From: Methylophaga sp.
GTDB taxonomy: Bacteria; Pseudomonadota; Gammaproteobacteria; Nitrosococcales; Methylophagaceae
DNA length: 64,000 nt
Direction of reading: 5' to 3'
Assembly (NCBI GenBank): GCA_030148085.1
Contig: JASBUF010000033.1
Coordinates: forward strand, 1 to 64,000
Below, piece after piece: positions 1-10,779 of the stretch (positions are counted from its first letter, which is position 1; each line of letters starts with the position of its first letter). The position numbers and the translations under genes are program-made. The notes under the pieces are model-generated. The model was not told the DNA's origin and ran no database searches. It was given only the letters and a program-made list of their open reading frames with translations.

Positions 1-378
1 AAAGAAACGCAGGTTTTTACCCAACGGAATTTCCTTGCCCTCTTCGTCCATTTCCAGACCAGAGAACAACGCCGAGGTGGGTGAAGTAAGTACACACTGT
101 CCCGCACGAGTCTCTACTTGCTTGGCGAGGCCTTTACCACCCATGGCAAAAATCAGGCAAGCTACACCAGGACGGCCATCCGGTGTTTCATGCGGTTCCA
201 GCGTTCGTTCAATGCCCGCTTCACAACCACAGGCAATGACCGAGGTAGCAAAACCGGTAAAGGCTTGTGCCGAGTTCATCGCCCATTCGAGGTTCTGTGC
301 AGTGATGATGACGCGGGTACCGCGCATCGGAAATGCTTCCGCAAAGGTAGGGTCAATCGTGACGCCGTTGATAATCAT
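1..378 (-). CDS. fhcD: Formyltransferase/hydrolase complex subunit D (formylmethanofuran:H4MPT formyltransferase), truncated at window edge
   Basis: Reverse-strand translation MIINGVTIDPTFAEAFPMRGTRVIITAQNLEWAMNSAQAFTGFATSVIACGCEAGIERTL... runs off the left edge; directly follows fhcA. Confidence 0.9.
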   Translation of the reverse strand, partial: MIINGVTIDPTFAEAFPMRGTRVIITAQNLEWAMNSAQAFTGFATSVIACGCEAGIERTLEPHETPDGRPGVACLIFAMGGKGLAKQVETRAGQCVLTSPTSALFSGLEMDEEGKEIPLGKNLRFF

Positions 379-2042
379 AGTTTGCCTCCCTTATGCAACG
401 GCTGTACGGTCAGACTGCCGCGACCGTCATCGATGATTTCATCATCGCTGATCTTGAAGTTGCCCAGTTTCATGGTGTGATACTTATCGAAGTAGGATTT
501 GAGCGATTTTTCAATCGACGCATCGTATTCCGGTTTGACCACATGAGTGGTACCCCAGGTGACTTTCACCAGTTCACCGTTTTTCACAACGATCTGACCA
601 TCTTTGAACACATAATCTGGTGAGCTAAACATACGCTCACGATCAGCATGATCGGTGTAGATAGTGATATCCGCCGCAGCACCAACACCTAAGTGACCGC
701 GATCCGCCAGACCAAGCAGCTTGGCCGCACCGGCGCGGGTCATAATCGCGATGTCATACAAGGAATATTCACGATCCAAGGAGGCCAGATGCGTGGCATT
801 CTGTGCTTCCGGATGTAACGTCGACAGCATATCGTTTCGGAAGGACTTATCCATCAGCAGCTTAATCAGATGTGGATAACTGGTGAACGGTGCGCCATTC
901 GGGTGATCGGTGGTGAGGAATATCCGCCAAGGATCATCCACCATCAGGAAAGTTTCCAGACCAATCATCCATTGCAGCGCATTCACAAAGCTCTGGTCTT
1001 TGTATTTGAACGGCACCACACCGCAACCGGCATCACATTCGATATCCATACACACCCACTTGTTAGGATGCGCATGTGGGGCACCAGCAAACTGACGCAT
1101 GTTATCGCCAGACGCTGTTACTGTCTGACCGAACAGAATCTGGCCGACGTCGACCGTGATGTTCTTATTGCGGTTAATCGCTTCCGCAATTTCAGCCGCA
1201 CCCGAGGAGAATTTAAAGTCACCTTCGGTACCGTAGCTGTGGAACTGAATATGGGTGAGGTGCATTGGCAGACCTTCAATACCCTGAATGGTATCTAAAG
1301 TCGTGTCTTTATTGCCAGGTACACCTAAGTTACAGCCGTGAACGTGCAATGGATGCGGTACACCCAGCTCAGTCATGGCACGAGCCAGACGTTGCAGAAT
1401 TTCACGTGGAGAGACGTTGTAAAAGGTATTTTTCTCGTCCAGATCCAGTTTGCGCTGGTTAAATTTGAACGCGTTGATACCGCCCGGGTTAACTACTTTC
1501 AAACCCAGAGCCTGGGTATGAGTCAGGGTCCAGGCCACGTAGTTGTTGATCGCTTCCTGATCTTCATTCGCCGCCATCATTCTGAGCAGGAAATCATCAC
1601 TGCCCAGCATGGCGTAACCGCCTTTATCGATGATCGGCGTGTCATGCATTTCCATATGCGCCTGACGGGCATTGATTGGTAATACCGCAGGTTCAAAACC
1701 CGCTGTGTAGCCCATTTCAGCATAGCGATAACCTGTGGTCAGCGTACTTGGCGCGGCATGGCCACAACCACTGCGCATTAGTTCGGTACGTTCAATCAGC
1801 GCTTCGGCATGATCTTCCGGCAGCATGGTACGGGCAATATTGACCTTACCGCCACCGATGTGGGTGTGCATATCAATCGCACCGGACATGATGACCTTAC
1901 CGCGCACATCGATTTCTTGATCGACTTTACCGTCTGACGGTGCATCAACAATGCGTCCGTCACGGATATAAATATCGCGTACCACATCGTTCTGCCCGTG
2001 TTCGGGGTCAAAGACACGGCCGCCTGTGAGTTTAGTTAGCAT
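375..2042 (-). CDS. fhcA: Formyltransferase/hydrolase complex Fhc subunit A (formylmethanofuran dehydrogenase subunit A-like amidohydrolase)
   Basis: ORF 375..2072 with likely start at MLTKLTGGRVFDPEHGQNDVV; amidohydrolase motif (GAIDMHTHIGGG); operon context with fhcB and fhcD. Confidence 0.93.
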   Translation of the reverse strand: MLTKLTGGRVFDPEHGQNDVVRDIYIRDGRIVDAPSDGKVDQEIDVRGKVIMSGAIDMHTHIGGGKVNIARTMLPEDHAEALIERTELMRSGCGHAAPSTLTTGYRYAEMGYTAGFEPAVLPINARQAHMEMHDTPIIDKGGYAMLGSDDFLLRMMAANEDQEAINNYVAWTLTHTQALGLKVVNPGGINAFKFNQRKLDLDEKNTFYNVSPREILQRLARAMTELGVPHPLHVHGCNLGVPGNKDTTLDTIQGIEGLPMHLTHIQFHSYGTEGDFKFSSGAAEIAEAINRNKNITVDVGQILFGQTVTASGDNMRQFAGAPHAHPNKWVCMDIECDAGCGVVPFKYKDQSFVNALQWMIGLETFLMVDDPWRIFLTTDHPNGAPFTSYPHLIKLLMDKSFRNDMLSTLHPEAQNATHLASLDREYSLYDIAIMTRAGAAKLLGLADRGHLGVGAAADITIYTDHADRERMFSSPDYVFKDGQIVVKNGELVKVTWGTTHVVKPEYDASIEKSLKSYFDKYHTMKLGNFKISDDEIIDDGRGSLTVQPLHKGGKL

Positions 2043-2055
2043 GTTGGATCTCCGT

Positions 2056-3330
2056 TTACAGGGCTTGTTCAACAGCAGTCAGCACATCAAAGGTGCTGGG
2101 CAAGCCGCTGTCACGTAGTTTTTTGAGTGGCACCGAAACGACACTGTCGCAGCGGAAGGTGCGCCCCGCATGATCGATACCCGGTACACCGACCGGAATA
2201 AACACCTCGGGCTCCTGCTCAAAGGTCATACCCGAACGTCCCAACACCACTGTGGTTGCATCCGTTTTCGGAGGAGTGCCAGCCGTATTAAAGCTCGATA
2301 CCCAGATCAACAGATCCACTTCACCGTCATCCAGCATGCGCTGGCCACGGTTCAGGTACGGGTCATAATCCGGCACATTACGACTGAAAGCGGTACGCAT
2401 CGGATAGCCCGACTGCCAGGCAGATACGGCATTAACCGTGGTATCACCTTCTTTACCACCCAATAGCAAACCATTACAGCGTGTCGTGTTATTGATTTCC
2501 TTGATCATCTCGCAGATGTTCTGGATGGTGACTTCAGCATGTGCATGACTGAGCTGCGTACCCGACCAGCTAATCACGCCGTATTTGGCTTGATTCAATT
2601 TGTCGGCAATCACGGCCAGTTCAGAAACTGGGATACCACCAACCGATTCGGCCTGGACGTTTTTCCCCTTAACCAGGGCACGCAGAACTGAAATGACTTC
2701 TGGCAGATCCGCTTCACTGCATTCGATTACTTGAGCAGCTCGACCAGATGGTGAGGTTGAGGCATTACCTGATGGTTTTTTACCGAGAAAAACGACTTCA
2801 CGTGAGTCGATGTCCTGCCCAAACATGCTTTCTTTTGGCCAGACCATACGTTCAAAGAAACGTGGGAATGTCAATTCGATATCGGTGCCCACCACCAGCA
2901 GAAAATCGACGCGGTTTCTGACTTCAGTCAGCGTCGTGGTCATATAACCGGTGTCCTGCAATACCAGAATGTTTCTAAAAGCGGCATCAGAAAACTGGCT
3001 GTCTACTGTGGCACGGCTGTGATCCGCCAAGGCCATCGCTGCACGCGCCCCATTCAAATCGGTACCCATACCACCGATGAGTGGTTGTTTGCTGTTATTC
3101 AGCAGGCCAGCAATATGCTTGACTGCTTGTTCCAGCGAAACCTCCTGACCATTGATCCGCGGAGAAAGATCCGTGATGGGCGTTTCAAAGCCTGGCGTTG
3201 TTACGCTGTCACCATTTTCTTTCACCGTGACAGTATTGCCATCAACCTGCACCACCAGGTCATCTGAAGCAATACCGCAGAAGGGACTAACGACATCATA
3301 AAAAATGCCGTCGCTTTGCTTGTCCGTCAT
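2056..3330 (-). CDS. fhcB: Formylmethanofuran dehydrogenase subunit B-like protein (Fhc subunit B)
   Basis: ORF with likely start MTDKQSDGIFYDVVSPFCGIASDDL; position upstream of fhcA. Confidence 0.88.
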   Translation of the reverse strand: MTDKQSDGIFYDVVSPFCGIASDDLVVQVDGNTVTVKENGDSVTTPGFETPITDLSPRINGQEVSLEQAVKHIAGLLNNSKQPLIGGMGTDLNGARAAMALADHSRATVDSQFSDAAFRNILVLQDTGYMTTTLTEVRNRVDFLLVVGTDIELTFPRFFERMVWPKESMFGQDIDSREVVFLGKKPSGNASTSPSGRAAQVIECSEADLPEVISVLRALVKGKNVQAESVGGIPVSELAVIADKLNQAKYGVISWSGTQLSHAHAEVTIQNICEMIKEINNTTRCNGLLLGGKEGDTTVNAVSAWQSGYPMRTAFSRNVPDYDPYLNRGQRMLDDGEVDLLIWVSSFNTAGTPPKTDATTVVLGRSGMTFEQEPEVFIPVGVPGIDHAGRTFRCDSVVSVPLKKLRDSGLPSTFDVLTAVEQAL

Positions 3331-3402
3331 GTCGGTGTCCTCAATCAAAAATTAAACTCAAAAACGGTTTCAGGCTGCCATATCATGCAGCATCGGCTCG
3401 TG

Positions 3403-3975
3403 TTAGCCGTGTTTAGCGCGCAGCAGCAGAGAATCAATATCGTTTTCACGTAATTGTTTCTGCAGCGCATCAGCCTTGCTACGGCCCGCAATCGGCCCGA
3501 CTTGCACACGATGCCATGTTTCTTTGCTATCAATGGTAACGGTTTGTACTTTTGACTCAATACCTAATAAGGCTAATCTGGCTCGAAAGCCATCGGCATC
3601 CGACAGCTTCTTAAATGACCCGACCTGAATCATATAGCTTTCTGTCGGTTCAGGCTGTTGCGGCTCTGCAGGTGTAGCGATTTCCTCTTCAGGGGGTGAG
3701 CTGACAACAGGTGGTTTGCCTTTATTTTTGCTTTCAACCACCGTTTCCATCTCAGGCAGCAGGGTATAAAAATCAAAGGTCGGTTCCACCGACTTGGTTT
3801 TTTGTTCAATCTGCTGTTTTACTTCACTACCGGACTTGTCTTCCGGTACGTTATCTTTGAGATGCAATAAGAACATCACAAAAACGCCGACGGCAAAACT
3901 CAGCAGCATCGGCCCCCAAGGTAAGGTTCTGCCGCTGTCGTTTCGGGTATTACGGGTATTTCGTCTGGCTGCCAC
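3403..3975 (-). CDS. SPOR-domain membrane protein, FtsN-like
   Basis: N-terminal TM segment (LPWGPMLLSFAVGVFVMFLLHL) and C-terminal SPOR domain (YMIQVGSFKKLSDADGFRARLALLGIESKVQTV); next to argS and priA. Confidence 0.85.
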   Translation of the reverse strand: MAARRNTRNTRNDSGRTLPWGPMLLSFAVGVFVMFLLHLKDNVPEDKSGSEVKQQIEQKTKSVEPTFDFYTLLPEMETVVESKNKGKPPVVSSPPEEEIATPAEPQQPEPTESYMIQVGSFKKLSDADGFRARLALLGIESKVQTVTIDSKETWHRVQVGPIAGRSKADALQKQLRENDIDSLLLRAKHG

Positions 3976-3984
3976 TGTAACCTC

Positions 3985-5742
3985 TTACATCGATTCCGGT
4001 GCTGACACGCCCATCACGGTGAGCGCATTACGTATAACCTGACGCACGGATGCAATCAAAGTTAAACGCGCCTGTGTCATAGCTGCATCGTCACTAATGA
4101 ACTGGTGGGCGTTGTAGTAGGTATGGAAATCACGCGCTAAATCCATCAGGTAGTGCGCCAAAATATGCGGTGTATGATTCAATGCTGCGTTTTCCAGCAC
4201 TTCCGGATAACTGGCAAGGCGGGTCATCAAGGCTTCTTCATGCGCTTCTGTCAGTCTAGACAGATTGTTTTGGCCAACAGTCTCATCCCAGCTCAAGCCA
4301 CGCTCTTCCAATTGACGGAACACACTGCAGACTCGTGCATGAGCGTATTGGACATAATAAACCGGGTTATCGTTACTTTGTGATTTGGCCAGCTCCAGAT
4401 CAAAGTCCATATGTTGATCAGCACCACGCATCACATAAAAGAAACGTGCCGCATCTTTACCGACTTCTTCGCGTAGCTCACGCAAAGTGACAAACTCACC
4501 GCTACGGGTCGACATACCGACTTTTTCAGCGCCGCGATACAGCACCGCAAATTGCACCAGCAACACTTTCAGCTGGTCGACATTTTGCGACATTGCCTGC
4601 ACAGCCGCTTTCACACGTGGAATATAGCCATGGTGATCCGCGCCCCAGATGTCAATGATTTGCTCAAAGCCACGCTGATATTTATTCAGATGGTAGGCGA
4701 TGTCTGACGCAAAATAGGTCGCCTGACCATTGTCACGTACGACAACGCGATCTTTTTCATCGCCATAGTCAGTCGATTTAAACCACCAGGCACCTTTGTC
4801 CTGATACAGCTGACCGGCCGCTTTAAGCTGCTCAATCGCTTTATCGACAACACCAGATTCGACCAAAGAACGTTCAGAAAACCATTCATCGTATTCGGTG
4901 CCGAATTCAGCCAGATCCTGACGGATATCATCCAAAATGGCATTCAGGCCTTTATCAAACACAATGCGATAATCCGCGTCACCCAGCAGGTGTTTGGCAC
5001 GATTGGTCAGTGCATCAATATGCATTTCCTTATCGCCACCTTCAGGTTCATCTGCAGGAATATCTTTGAACACTTCTGTGCCGGCATGACTAAACTTTTC
5101 GCCATATTCCTGCATTAATTCAGCGGCGATGTCTTTGACATAACTGCCTTGGTAACCATTACTCGGGAAGGTGAAGTGCTCACCACAGGCTTGCAAATAA
5201 CGCAGCCAGACACTGGTGCCAAGAATATCCATCTGACGGCCGGCATCGTTAACGTAGTATTCACGATGCACATCAAAGCCTGCCGCCATTAATAGGCTGC
5301 TGACGACCGAACCATAGGCGGCGCCACGGCCATGTCCAACATGTAATGGGCCGGTCGGGTTGGCAGAAACAAATTCGACCTGCACTTTTTTGCCCTGACC
5401 GACTTGGCTGCGGCCATAAGCTTCGCCTTTGCTCAGGATATCCAGCACGACTTGCTGTGAGGCTTCCGCGGTGAGGTAAAAATTAATAAATCCAGGGCCG
5501 GCAATTTCAACCTGACTGACAAATTCAGACTCAGGCAATGCGGCGACAATCTCGGTCGCGATTTGACGTGGATTCATTTTGGCGGGCTTGGCCAGCATCA
5601 TCGCGATATTGCAGGCAAAGTCACCATGCTTTTTGTCTTTGGTGCGATCAATCTGAATTTCTGGCAGATCAATCTCAAGCTGCTGTTGCTGGGTAAAAAT
5701 GGATAACGCCTGGCCAACCAGGTTTTTCAGTTGATCTTTCAA
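3985..5742 (-). CDS. argS: Arginyl-tRNA synthetase
   Basis: 585 aa ORF; class I motif [32 protein letters not shown]. Confidence 0.97.
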   Translation of the reverse strand: MKDQLKNLVGQALSIFTQQQQLEIDLPEIQIDRTKDKKHGDFACNIAMMLAKPAKMNPRQIATEIVAALPESEFVSQVEIAGPGFINFYLTAEASQQVVLDILSKGEAYGRSQVGQGKKVQVEFVSANPTGPLHVGHGRGAAYGSVVSSLLMAAGFDVHREYYVNDAGRQMDILGTSVWLRYLQACGEHFTFPSNGYQGSYVKDIAAELMQEYGEKFSHAGTEVFKDIPADEPEGGDKEMHIDALTNRAKHLLGDADYRIVFDKGLNAILDDIRQDLAEFGTEYDEWFSERSLVESGVVDKAIEQLKAAGQLYQDKGAWWFKSTDYGDEKDRVVVRDNGQATYFASDIAYHLNKYQRGFEQIIDIWGADHHGYIPRVKAAVQAMSQNVDQLKVLLVQFAVLYRGAEKVGMSTRSGEFVTLRELREEVGKDAARFFYVMRGADQHMDFDLELAKSQSNDNPVYYVQYAHARVCSVFRQLEERGLSWDETVGQNNLSRLTEAHEEALMTRLASYPEVLENAALNHTPHILAHYLMDLARDFHTYYNAHQFISDDAAMTQARLTLIASVRQVIRNALTVMGVSAPESM

Positions 5743-5846
5743 CGTTTTAATGCCCTGAATACAAATAAAAGTGTGTCGCGCATTTTAACCGATCCACGTC
5801 CCCCTGACATCCTTGTTTTTTTCCGGCTTTTAGCCGGTTTTCAGGC

Positions 5847-8030
5847 CTAAAGCAGATCCACCGGGTCAATATCCATCGACCAGCGAAGTTTTCGAGCCAG
5901 TTTATGGCGACTTATCGCGGCCGTATAGGTATCCAATAAACGATGTAAAGGTTTTCTATCCAGACTACTCAAAAGCAGTTGTGCTCGGAATCGCCCGCCT
6001 TTCTTTTCCATAATCGCAGGGACTGGTCCAAGAACCATCACATCCTGTTGCCCTGCTTGATTCAGCATGCAGGCGACATCCTGCAAAAATTCCAAAGCCA
6101 GACTGCGCTCTTTGGCTTCAGCACGAATCACCGCCCAATTCGATGCGGGTGGCATCGCCAGTTCAATCCGTTCCCGCAACAGACTTTGTGCTGCTTTGGC
6201 ATAACCTTCCTTAATCAGCATTTGCCAGAAGGCATGTTGTGGTTGATCAGTCTGAATCAAGACTTCACCGGCTTTATCACCACGTCCCGCCCTGCCAGTG
6301 ATCTGGGTAATCATCTGCGCCAGGTTTTCTGTGGCCCGGTAATCGGCACTGTAAAGGCCTTGATCGGTATCTAATACACCGACCAGAGTGACATCATGAA
6401 AATCATGGCCTTTGGCCAGCATTTGCGTACCGACCAGAATTTGCGGCTCGCCTTTCTTGATATCAGCAACGATGTCATTAAACGCATTGACCCGTTGTGT
6501 GCTGTCACGATCAACACGGATCACTGGATAGTCAGGGAACAGGGTTTGCAGATGCTGCTCGATTTTTTCAGTGCCTGAGCCGTAACTTTTCAGTTCGGAT
6601 GATTCGCAGTCAGGACATTCTTTGGCGAGGCTGATAATAAACCCGCAGTGATGACAAAACAGGATCTGCCGGTGCTGATGTACCACCATTCGGGCATCAC
6701 AGTGCCGGCATTTAGCCTGCCAGCCACAGTCGTGACACATCAATACGGGTGCAAATCCCCTTCGGTTAATAAACAAAATAACTTGGTTACCTGCATTGAG
6801 GTGACTGTGCATGCGTTTGAGCAGTTGATCACTTAAACCATGATCAGGGTGTGCCCCATTACTGTCGACTAGATGCACATTCGGTAATCGTGCGCCAGCT
6901 GCGCGCTGACTTAAATGCAAGGGTTCAAATCGGTTTTGCTGTACTTGATACAGACTTTCTAAAGACGGTGTAGCGCTACCCATCAAAACAGGAATTCCAC
7001 GTTTTTGTGCTCGTACTAGAGCAATCTGCCTGGCGTGATAACGCAGACCATCCTGTTGTTTATAAGAACTGTCATGTTCTTCATCAATGATGATTAATCC
7101 GGCATCCGGTAACGGTGTAAAGACTGCAGAACGGGTACCAATGATGATTTTTCCAAGCCCTTGTTTGGCTAACAGCCAGCCTTGCTTGCGTTCTCCATCA
7201 GATACTGCGGAGTTGAGAATAACGATGCTGGTATCTAGTCGTTTCTGGAAACGTTCAACGAATTGGCCAGTAAGACCTATTTCCGGAATCAGAATAAGAA
7301 CCTGTTTTCCTTCTTGCAGCATGCGTTCACAGAGCTCGATGTAAACCTCCGTTTTACCACTGCCGGTAATACCGTCGAGTAAAAAGCTGTTGAACTGTGT
7401 TCGTTGTTGCCACACCTGTTCAACGGCATTTTGTTGTTCTTCGTTAAGCTGGAAAGGAAGAGTCAGTTCTGAACGCGTCACAGGCAACTTGGCTTGCAGT
7501 TGTTGTTTGACCAACCCCTGATTTTCCAATGCCTGCAGACTATTGGTAATGGCACCTAAGGAAGCTTTTAACGCTGATTGACTAATGCCATCTGGATAAT
7601 CACTCAAGATATCGAGACAGGCTTGCTGTTTTTTACCCAGTTTTTTCTCTATCGCATTATCGGTTTTGGACCACCAAGCCTCTTGTATTAAGTCGGCCTC
7701 AGAGCCGTTTCTTAATAACTTAGGTAGGGCTGTCTGAAAACATTCCCCAAGAGGATGATGATAGTAGCGACTAACCCAAAGTACCGTTTGCATGATTTCG
7801 TCAGGAATCAGTGGTTGAGTATCGACGATGTCTTCAATGCTTTTCAGTTTACTGATGTTTGTATCGGAATCGACTTCACTCACTCGAATGACAATCGCGA
7901 TACAAAGGCGTCCAGCAAAATTCACTTTTACTCGCATACCCGATTGCCAGAATCCCACGGGTTTATCAGACAGGTAGTCAAAAAGCTGTCTTAAAGGGCT
8001 GGGTACGGCAAGATGAATGATGCTGGTCAT
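5847..8030 (-). CDS. priA: Primosomal protein N' (PriA helicase)
   Basis: 727 aa; Walker A LLDGITGSGKTEVYIE, DEEH box, paired CxxC zinc motifs (CHDCGWQAKCRHCDARM...CHHCG...CPDCES). Confidence 0.97.
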   Translation of the reverse strand: MTSIIHLAVPSPLRQLFDYLSDKPVGFWQSGMRVKVNFAGRLCIAIVIRVSEVDSDTNISKLKSIEDIVDTQPLIPDEIMQTVLWVSRYYHHPLGECFQTALPKLLRNGSEADLIQEAWWSKTDNAIEKKLGKKQQACLDILSDYPDGISQSALKASLGAITNSLQALENQGLVKQQLQAKLPVTRSELTLPFQLNEEQQNAVEQVWQQRTQFNSFLLDGITGSGKTEVYIELCERMLQEGKQVLILIPEIGLTGQFVERFQKRLDTSIVILNSAVSDGERKQGWLLAKQGLGKIIIGTRSAVFTPLPDAGLIIIDEEHDSSYKQQDGLRYHARQIALVRAQKRGIPVLMGSATPSLESLYQVQQNRFEPLHLSQRAAGARLPNVHLVDSNGAHPDHGLSDQLLKRMHSHLNAGNQVILFINRRGFAPVLMCHDCGWQAKCRHCDARMVVHQHRQILFCHHCGFIISLAKECPDCESSELKSYGSGTEKIEQHLQTLFPDYPVIRVDRDSTQRVNAFNDIVADIKKGEPQILVGTQMLAKGHDFHDVTLVGVLDTDQGLYSADYRATENLAQMITQITGRAGRGDKAGEVLIQTDQPQHAFWQMLIKEGYAKAAQSLLRERIELAMPPASNWAVIRAEAKERSLALEFLQDVACMLNQAGQQDVMVLGPVPAIMEKKGGRFRAQLLLSSLDRKPLHRLLDTYTAAISRHKLARKLRWSMDIDPVDLL

Positions 8031-8183
8031 GAATAAATAACAGAAAGAAAGAGAGATATTTTTTTAGTGATGTTAATGTTTTATGCCTGTGAATTGTTGG
8101 ATAGATTCGATTTGGTATTCAAATTCAGCATCTTATCGTGATCCGTGCTTGTTGATAACTTTTATGCTGCGGGACGGATTTGC

Positions 8184-8226
8184 TGTGGATAACTAAGCGA
8201 CTTATCCACAGGAAAAGTTATCCACA
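8184..8226. promoter_or_regulatory. Cluster of three perfect DnaA boxes (candidate oriC or DnaA-regulated region)
   Basis: TGTGGATAA at 8184-8192, TTATCCACA at 8202-8210 and TTATCCACA at 8218-8226 in the priA-folA intergenic region. Confidence 0.7.
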
Positions 8227-8318
8227 GCTTGTGATCGATCTTATTGGGTATTTATACAGGACTTATTGCTGAGCTTGATAAACGGTAGACTGGCAGCACT
8301 TTTTGAGTGGAAGGCAAA

Positions 8319-8813
8319 ATGAAGTTAGCGTTGATTGTGGCCATGGATGAACAAGGGGTGATTGGAAAAGATAATGATCTGCCGTGGCGTTTATCGGCAG
8401 ATTTACAGTATTTCCGCCGAGTGACGATGGGTAAACCAATCATTATGGGGCGCAATACCCATGAGTCGATCGGTCGTCCTTTACTAGGAAGAAGAAATAT
8501 TGTGATTACCCGGCAGTCGGACTTTCAGGCTGATGGCTGTGAGGTGGTGTTTTCGATTGACCAGGCCTTAGCCGTATGTGAAGGCGAAGCAGAAGCCATG
8601 ATCATGGGCGGAGCGTCACTGTATGAGCAAACACTGCCCTTGGTTGATTCTTTGTATTTGACACGTGTCCACGCCAAGGTTGAAGGCGATACCTGGTTTC
8701 CCGACTGGTCAGAAAAAGACTGGCTTCTAGTCAGCCGGGAAGATCATCAGGCCGATGACAAAAACGAGTTTGATTACAGTTTTCTGCAATACCAGCGGAT
8801 TAAGACGTCATAA
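8319..8813 (+). CDS. folA: Dihydrofolate reductase
   Basis: MKLALIVAMDEQGVIGKDNDLPWRLSADLQYFRRVTMGKPIIMGRNTHESIG is typical DHFR. Confidence 0.97.
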   Translation: MKLALIVAMDEQGVIGKDNDLPWRLSADLQYFRRVTMGKPIIMGRNTHESIGRPLLGRRNIVITRQSDFQADGCEVVFSIDQALAVCEGEAEAMIMGGASLYEQTLPLVDSLYLTRVHAKVEGDTWFPDWSEKDWLLVSREDHQADDKNEFDYSFLQYQRIKTS

Positions 8814-9033
8814 TCCGGAGCGCGTGTTGAAGGTGTTCGGCGGCTTCATAACCTAAATCGGTGAGATACCCGCCATCCTGCTGACTGATAAGCCCTTTCT
8901 CATGGAGTTTGGCGGCAGCGTCAACAAGGCCTTCTCGGGCTGTGTGATGGATTTTAATACCTGCCTGAGTACTATCTAAAGGAAATTGCAGCAGAACTTC
9001 CAGTTCATCAATCAGGGCTGTTTTTATGGTCAT
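8800..9033 (-). CDS. Small conserved protein, TIGR02647-like
   Basis: 77 aa ORF MTIKTALIDELEVLLQFPLDSTQAGIKIHHTAREGLVDAAAKLHEKGLI; family assignment from memory of the sequence. Confidence 0.65.
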   Translation of the reverse strand: MTIKTALIDELEVLLQFPLDSTQAGIKIHHTAREGLVDAAAKLHEKGLISQQDGGYLTDLGYEAAEHLQHALRIMTS

Positions 9034-9169
9034 ATTGTTCGCGCCTCTTTGCGGTTGGACTTGGTTTCAACATAGCACAAATTCAGCCTTGTAAACGCCT
9101 TGTTTAATAGCATTTACAGCAGTAGATTCAACTTGTACTCTTGGGGTGGGACACAAAGGAGATCGTGCC

Positions 9170-9514
9170 ATGCCAGTACCTATTATTTCTGATGATCCGC
9201 TGTATCGTTTATTACGAGAAGGCAAGATTGATGAGTTTAATCAGCGTGTGGCAGCAGGTGAGCAGGTCGATTTGACCAACTGTGATTTTCGCCACCTGAA
9301 CCTACAAGGCTTGCAGGCGAAGGGATTGGATTTTTCCAACAGTTATTTTCGTCAGGCGGATTTACGCGGTATTGATTTCACTGAATGTGTGAGTTTGGAA
9401 GGCGCCAGTATTCATGCAGCGAAAATTTCCGGCGTTTATTTCCCGAAACAGTTGCGTGCTGATGAAGTGTTATTGTCGCTGGAGCATGGCACGCGAATGC
9501 GTTACAGCAATTAG
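9170..9514 (+). CDS. Pentapeptide repeat-containing protein
   Basis: Repeats of the A(D/N)LXX type: [35 protein letters not shown]. Confidence 0.8.
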   Translation: MPVPIISDDPLYRLLREGKIDEFNQRVAAGEQVDLTNCDFRHLNLQGLQAKGLDFSNSYFRQADLRGIDFTECVSLEGASIHAAKISGVYFPKQLRADEVLLSLEHGTRMRYSN

Positions 9515-10242
9515 ACGGCGTCTTGCTCGCGTCGTTTGGGTAACCAGCGGGCACTGAACAGGCCCAGTTCAAATAAAAACCACACGGGTAAGGCCAGCAA
9601 GGTTTGTGAGATGACATCCGGTGGTGTCAGCAGCATGCCAATCACAAAAGCGCCGACAATAATGTAAGGCCGTTTTTCACGCAGACTTTCTACCGTCGAT
9701 ACCCCAGTCCAAACCAGTAATAGGGTTGCTATTGGTACTTCAAAGGCCAAGCCGAAAGCAAAAAACAGTTTCAAAACAAAATCGAGATAACTGCTGATAT
9801 CAGTCATGACCGCGACGCCTTCCGGCGCGGCTTGGGTTAGAAAGCCAAAGATCAGCGGAAAGACGACAAAGAACGCAAACAGGATGCCGAGAAAGAACAA
9901 CACGGTGCTGGCAAACAATAATGGGAATACCAGCTTACGCTCATGGTCGTATAGACCGGGCGCAACAAACGCCCATAACTGATACAGCAGATACGGTATC
10001 GCGAGCATGATAGCGGTGCTCAGGGTCAACTTGAACGGGGTTAGAAACGGCGAAGCCACCTCAGTGGCTATCATTGTGCTGGTTTCGGGTAAATGCCGTA
10101 ATAGCGGCTCAGAGAGTATGAGGTAGAGATCGTTGGCAAAGGGAAACAGGCACAAAGCGATCAGCAAAACGGCCAATACCGCACGAAGCAGCCGGTCACG
10201 TAATTCCACCAGATGCGAAATTAACGGCTGCTGATCATCCAT
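9511..10242 (-). CDS. tatC: Sec-independent protein translocase TatC
   Basis: [27 protein letters not shown]...; multi-TM; in tatABC order. Confidence 0.95.
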   Translation of the reverse strand: MDDQQPLISHLVELRDRLLRAVLAVLLIALCLFPFANDLYLILSEPLLRHLPETSTMIATEVASPFLTPFKLTLSTAIMLAIPYLLYQLWAFVAPGLYDHERKLVFPLLFASTVLFFLGILFAFFVVFPLIFGFLTQAAPEGVAVMTDISSYLDFVLKLFFAFGLAFEVPIATLLLVWTGVSTVESLREKRPYIIVGAFVIGMLLTPPDVISQTLLALPVWFLFELGLFSARWLPKRREQDAV

Positions 10243-10516
10243 CCTGTTTTTTATCCTGAGAAGGGGCTGGTTTATCTTCATCCAGCCGGATCTGTTCATT
10301 CAGATCGGGCATGTTATCCGGCTTTTTCAGCGCGTCCTGCAGCTCCTGCGCACGCAGTTCTTTGGATATTTCACTGCGGATGGCTGTTAAAGAGGCCTGA
10401 GCACGCCCTATCCATAAACCGGTCACACGGATGAGTTTAGGCAGACGCTCGGGTCCCACCACGACCAAGGCGACCACAGCAATCAGCAGGATTTCCCAGA
10501 AACCGATATCGAACAT
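10235..10516 (-). CDS. tatB: Sec-independent protein translocase TatB
   Basis: [39 protein letters not shown]. Confidence 0.95.
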   Translation of the reverse strand: MFDIGFWEILLIAVVALVVVGPERLPKLIRVTGLWIGRAQASLTAIRSEISKELRAQELQDALKKPDNMPDLNEQIRLDEDKPAPSQDKKQDG

Positions 10517-10530
10517 AGAGTCAGCCCTGT

Positions 10531-10770
10531 CTAGTGGCTGCTTTTATCCTTGTTCTGCTCACGTTGCTGTGTCGATGATGCATCATCGTGCTCAATGACA
10601 TTGTCCTTGTCATCGGCTGAATCTTTACCTTCCTGCATCGAATCTTTGAAGTTTTTAATGGCACTGCCTAAGTCACCGCCCAGAGAGCGCAATTTCTTGG
10701 TGCCAAATAAAAGCACCACGATGACCAGAATAATTAATAGCTGCCAGATGCTGATTCCACCAATACCCAT
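10531..10770 (-). CDS. tatA: Sec-independent protein translocase TatA
   Basis: [42 protein letters not shown]. Confidence 0.95.
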   Translation of the reverse strand: MGIGGISIWQLLIILVIVVLLFGTKKLRSLGGDLGSAIKNFKDSMQEGKDSADDKDNVIEHDDASSTQQREQNKDKSSH

Positions 10771-10779
10771 AGCCTGCTC

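Noticed and set aside
1400-1410. TTTCACGTGGA in fhcA as a third parS
   Set aside because: Only the central core matches; the outer arms do not match the parS consensus.
2793-2809. CGACTTCACGTGAGTCG palindrome in fhcB
   Set aside because: Shares only the TTCACGTGA core; outer bases differ from parS and it is coding.
5815-5846. CCGGCTTTTAGCCGG hairpin downstream of priA as a terminator or regulatory element
   Set aside because: Short stem with T-runs on the same strand at both sides; orientation does not fit a minus-strand priA terminator well.
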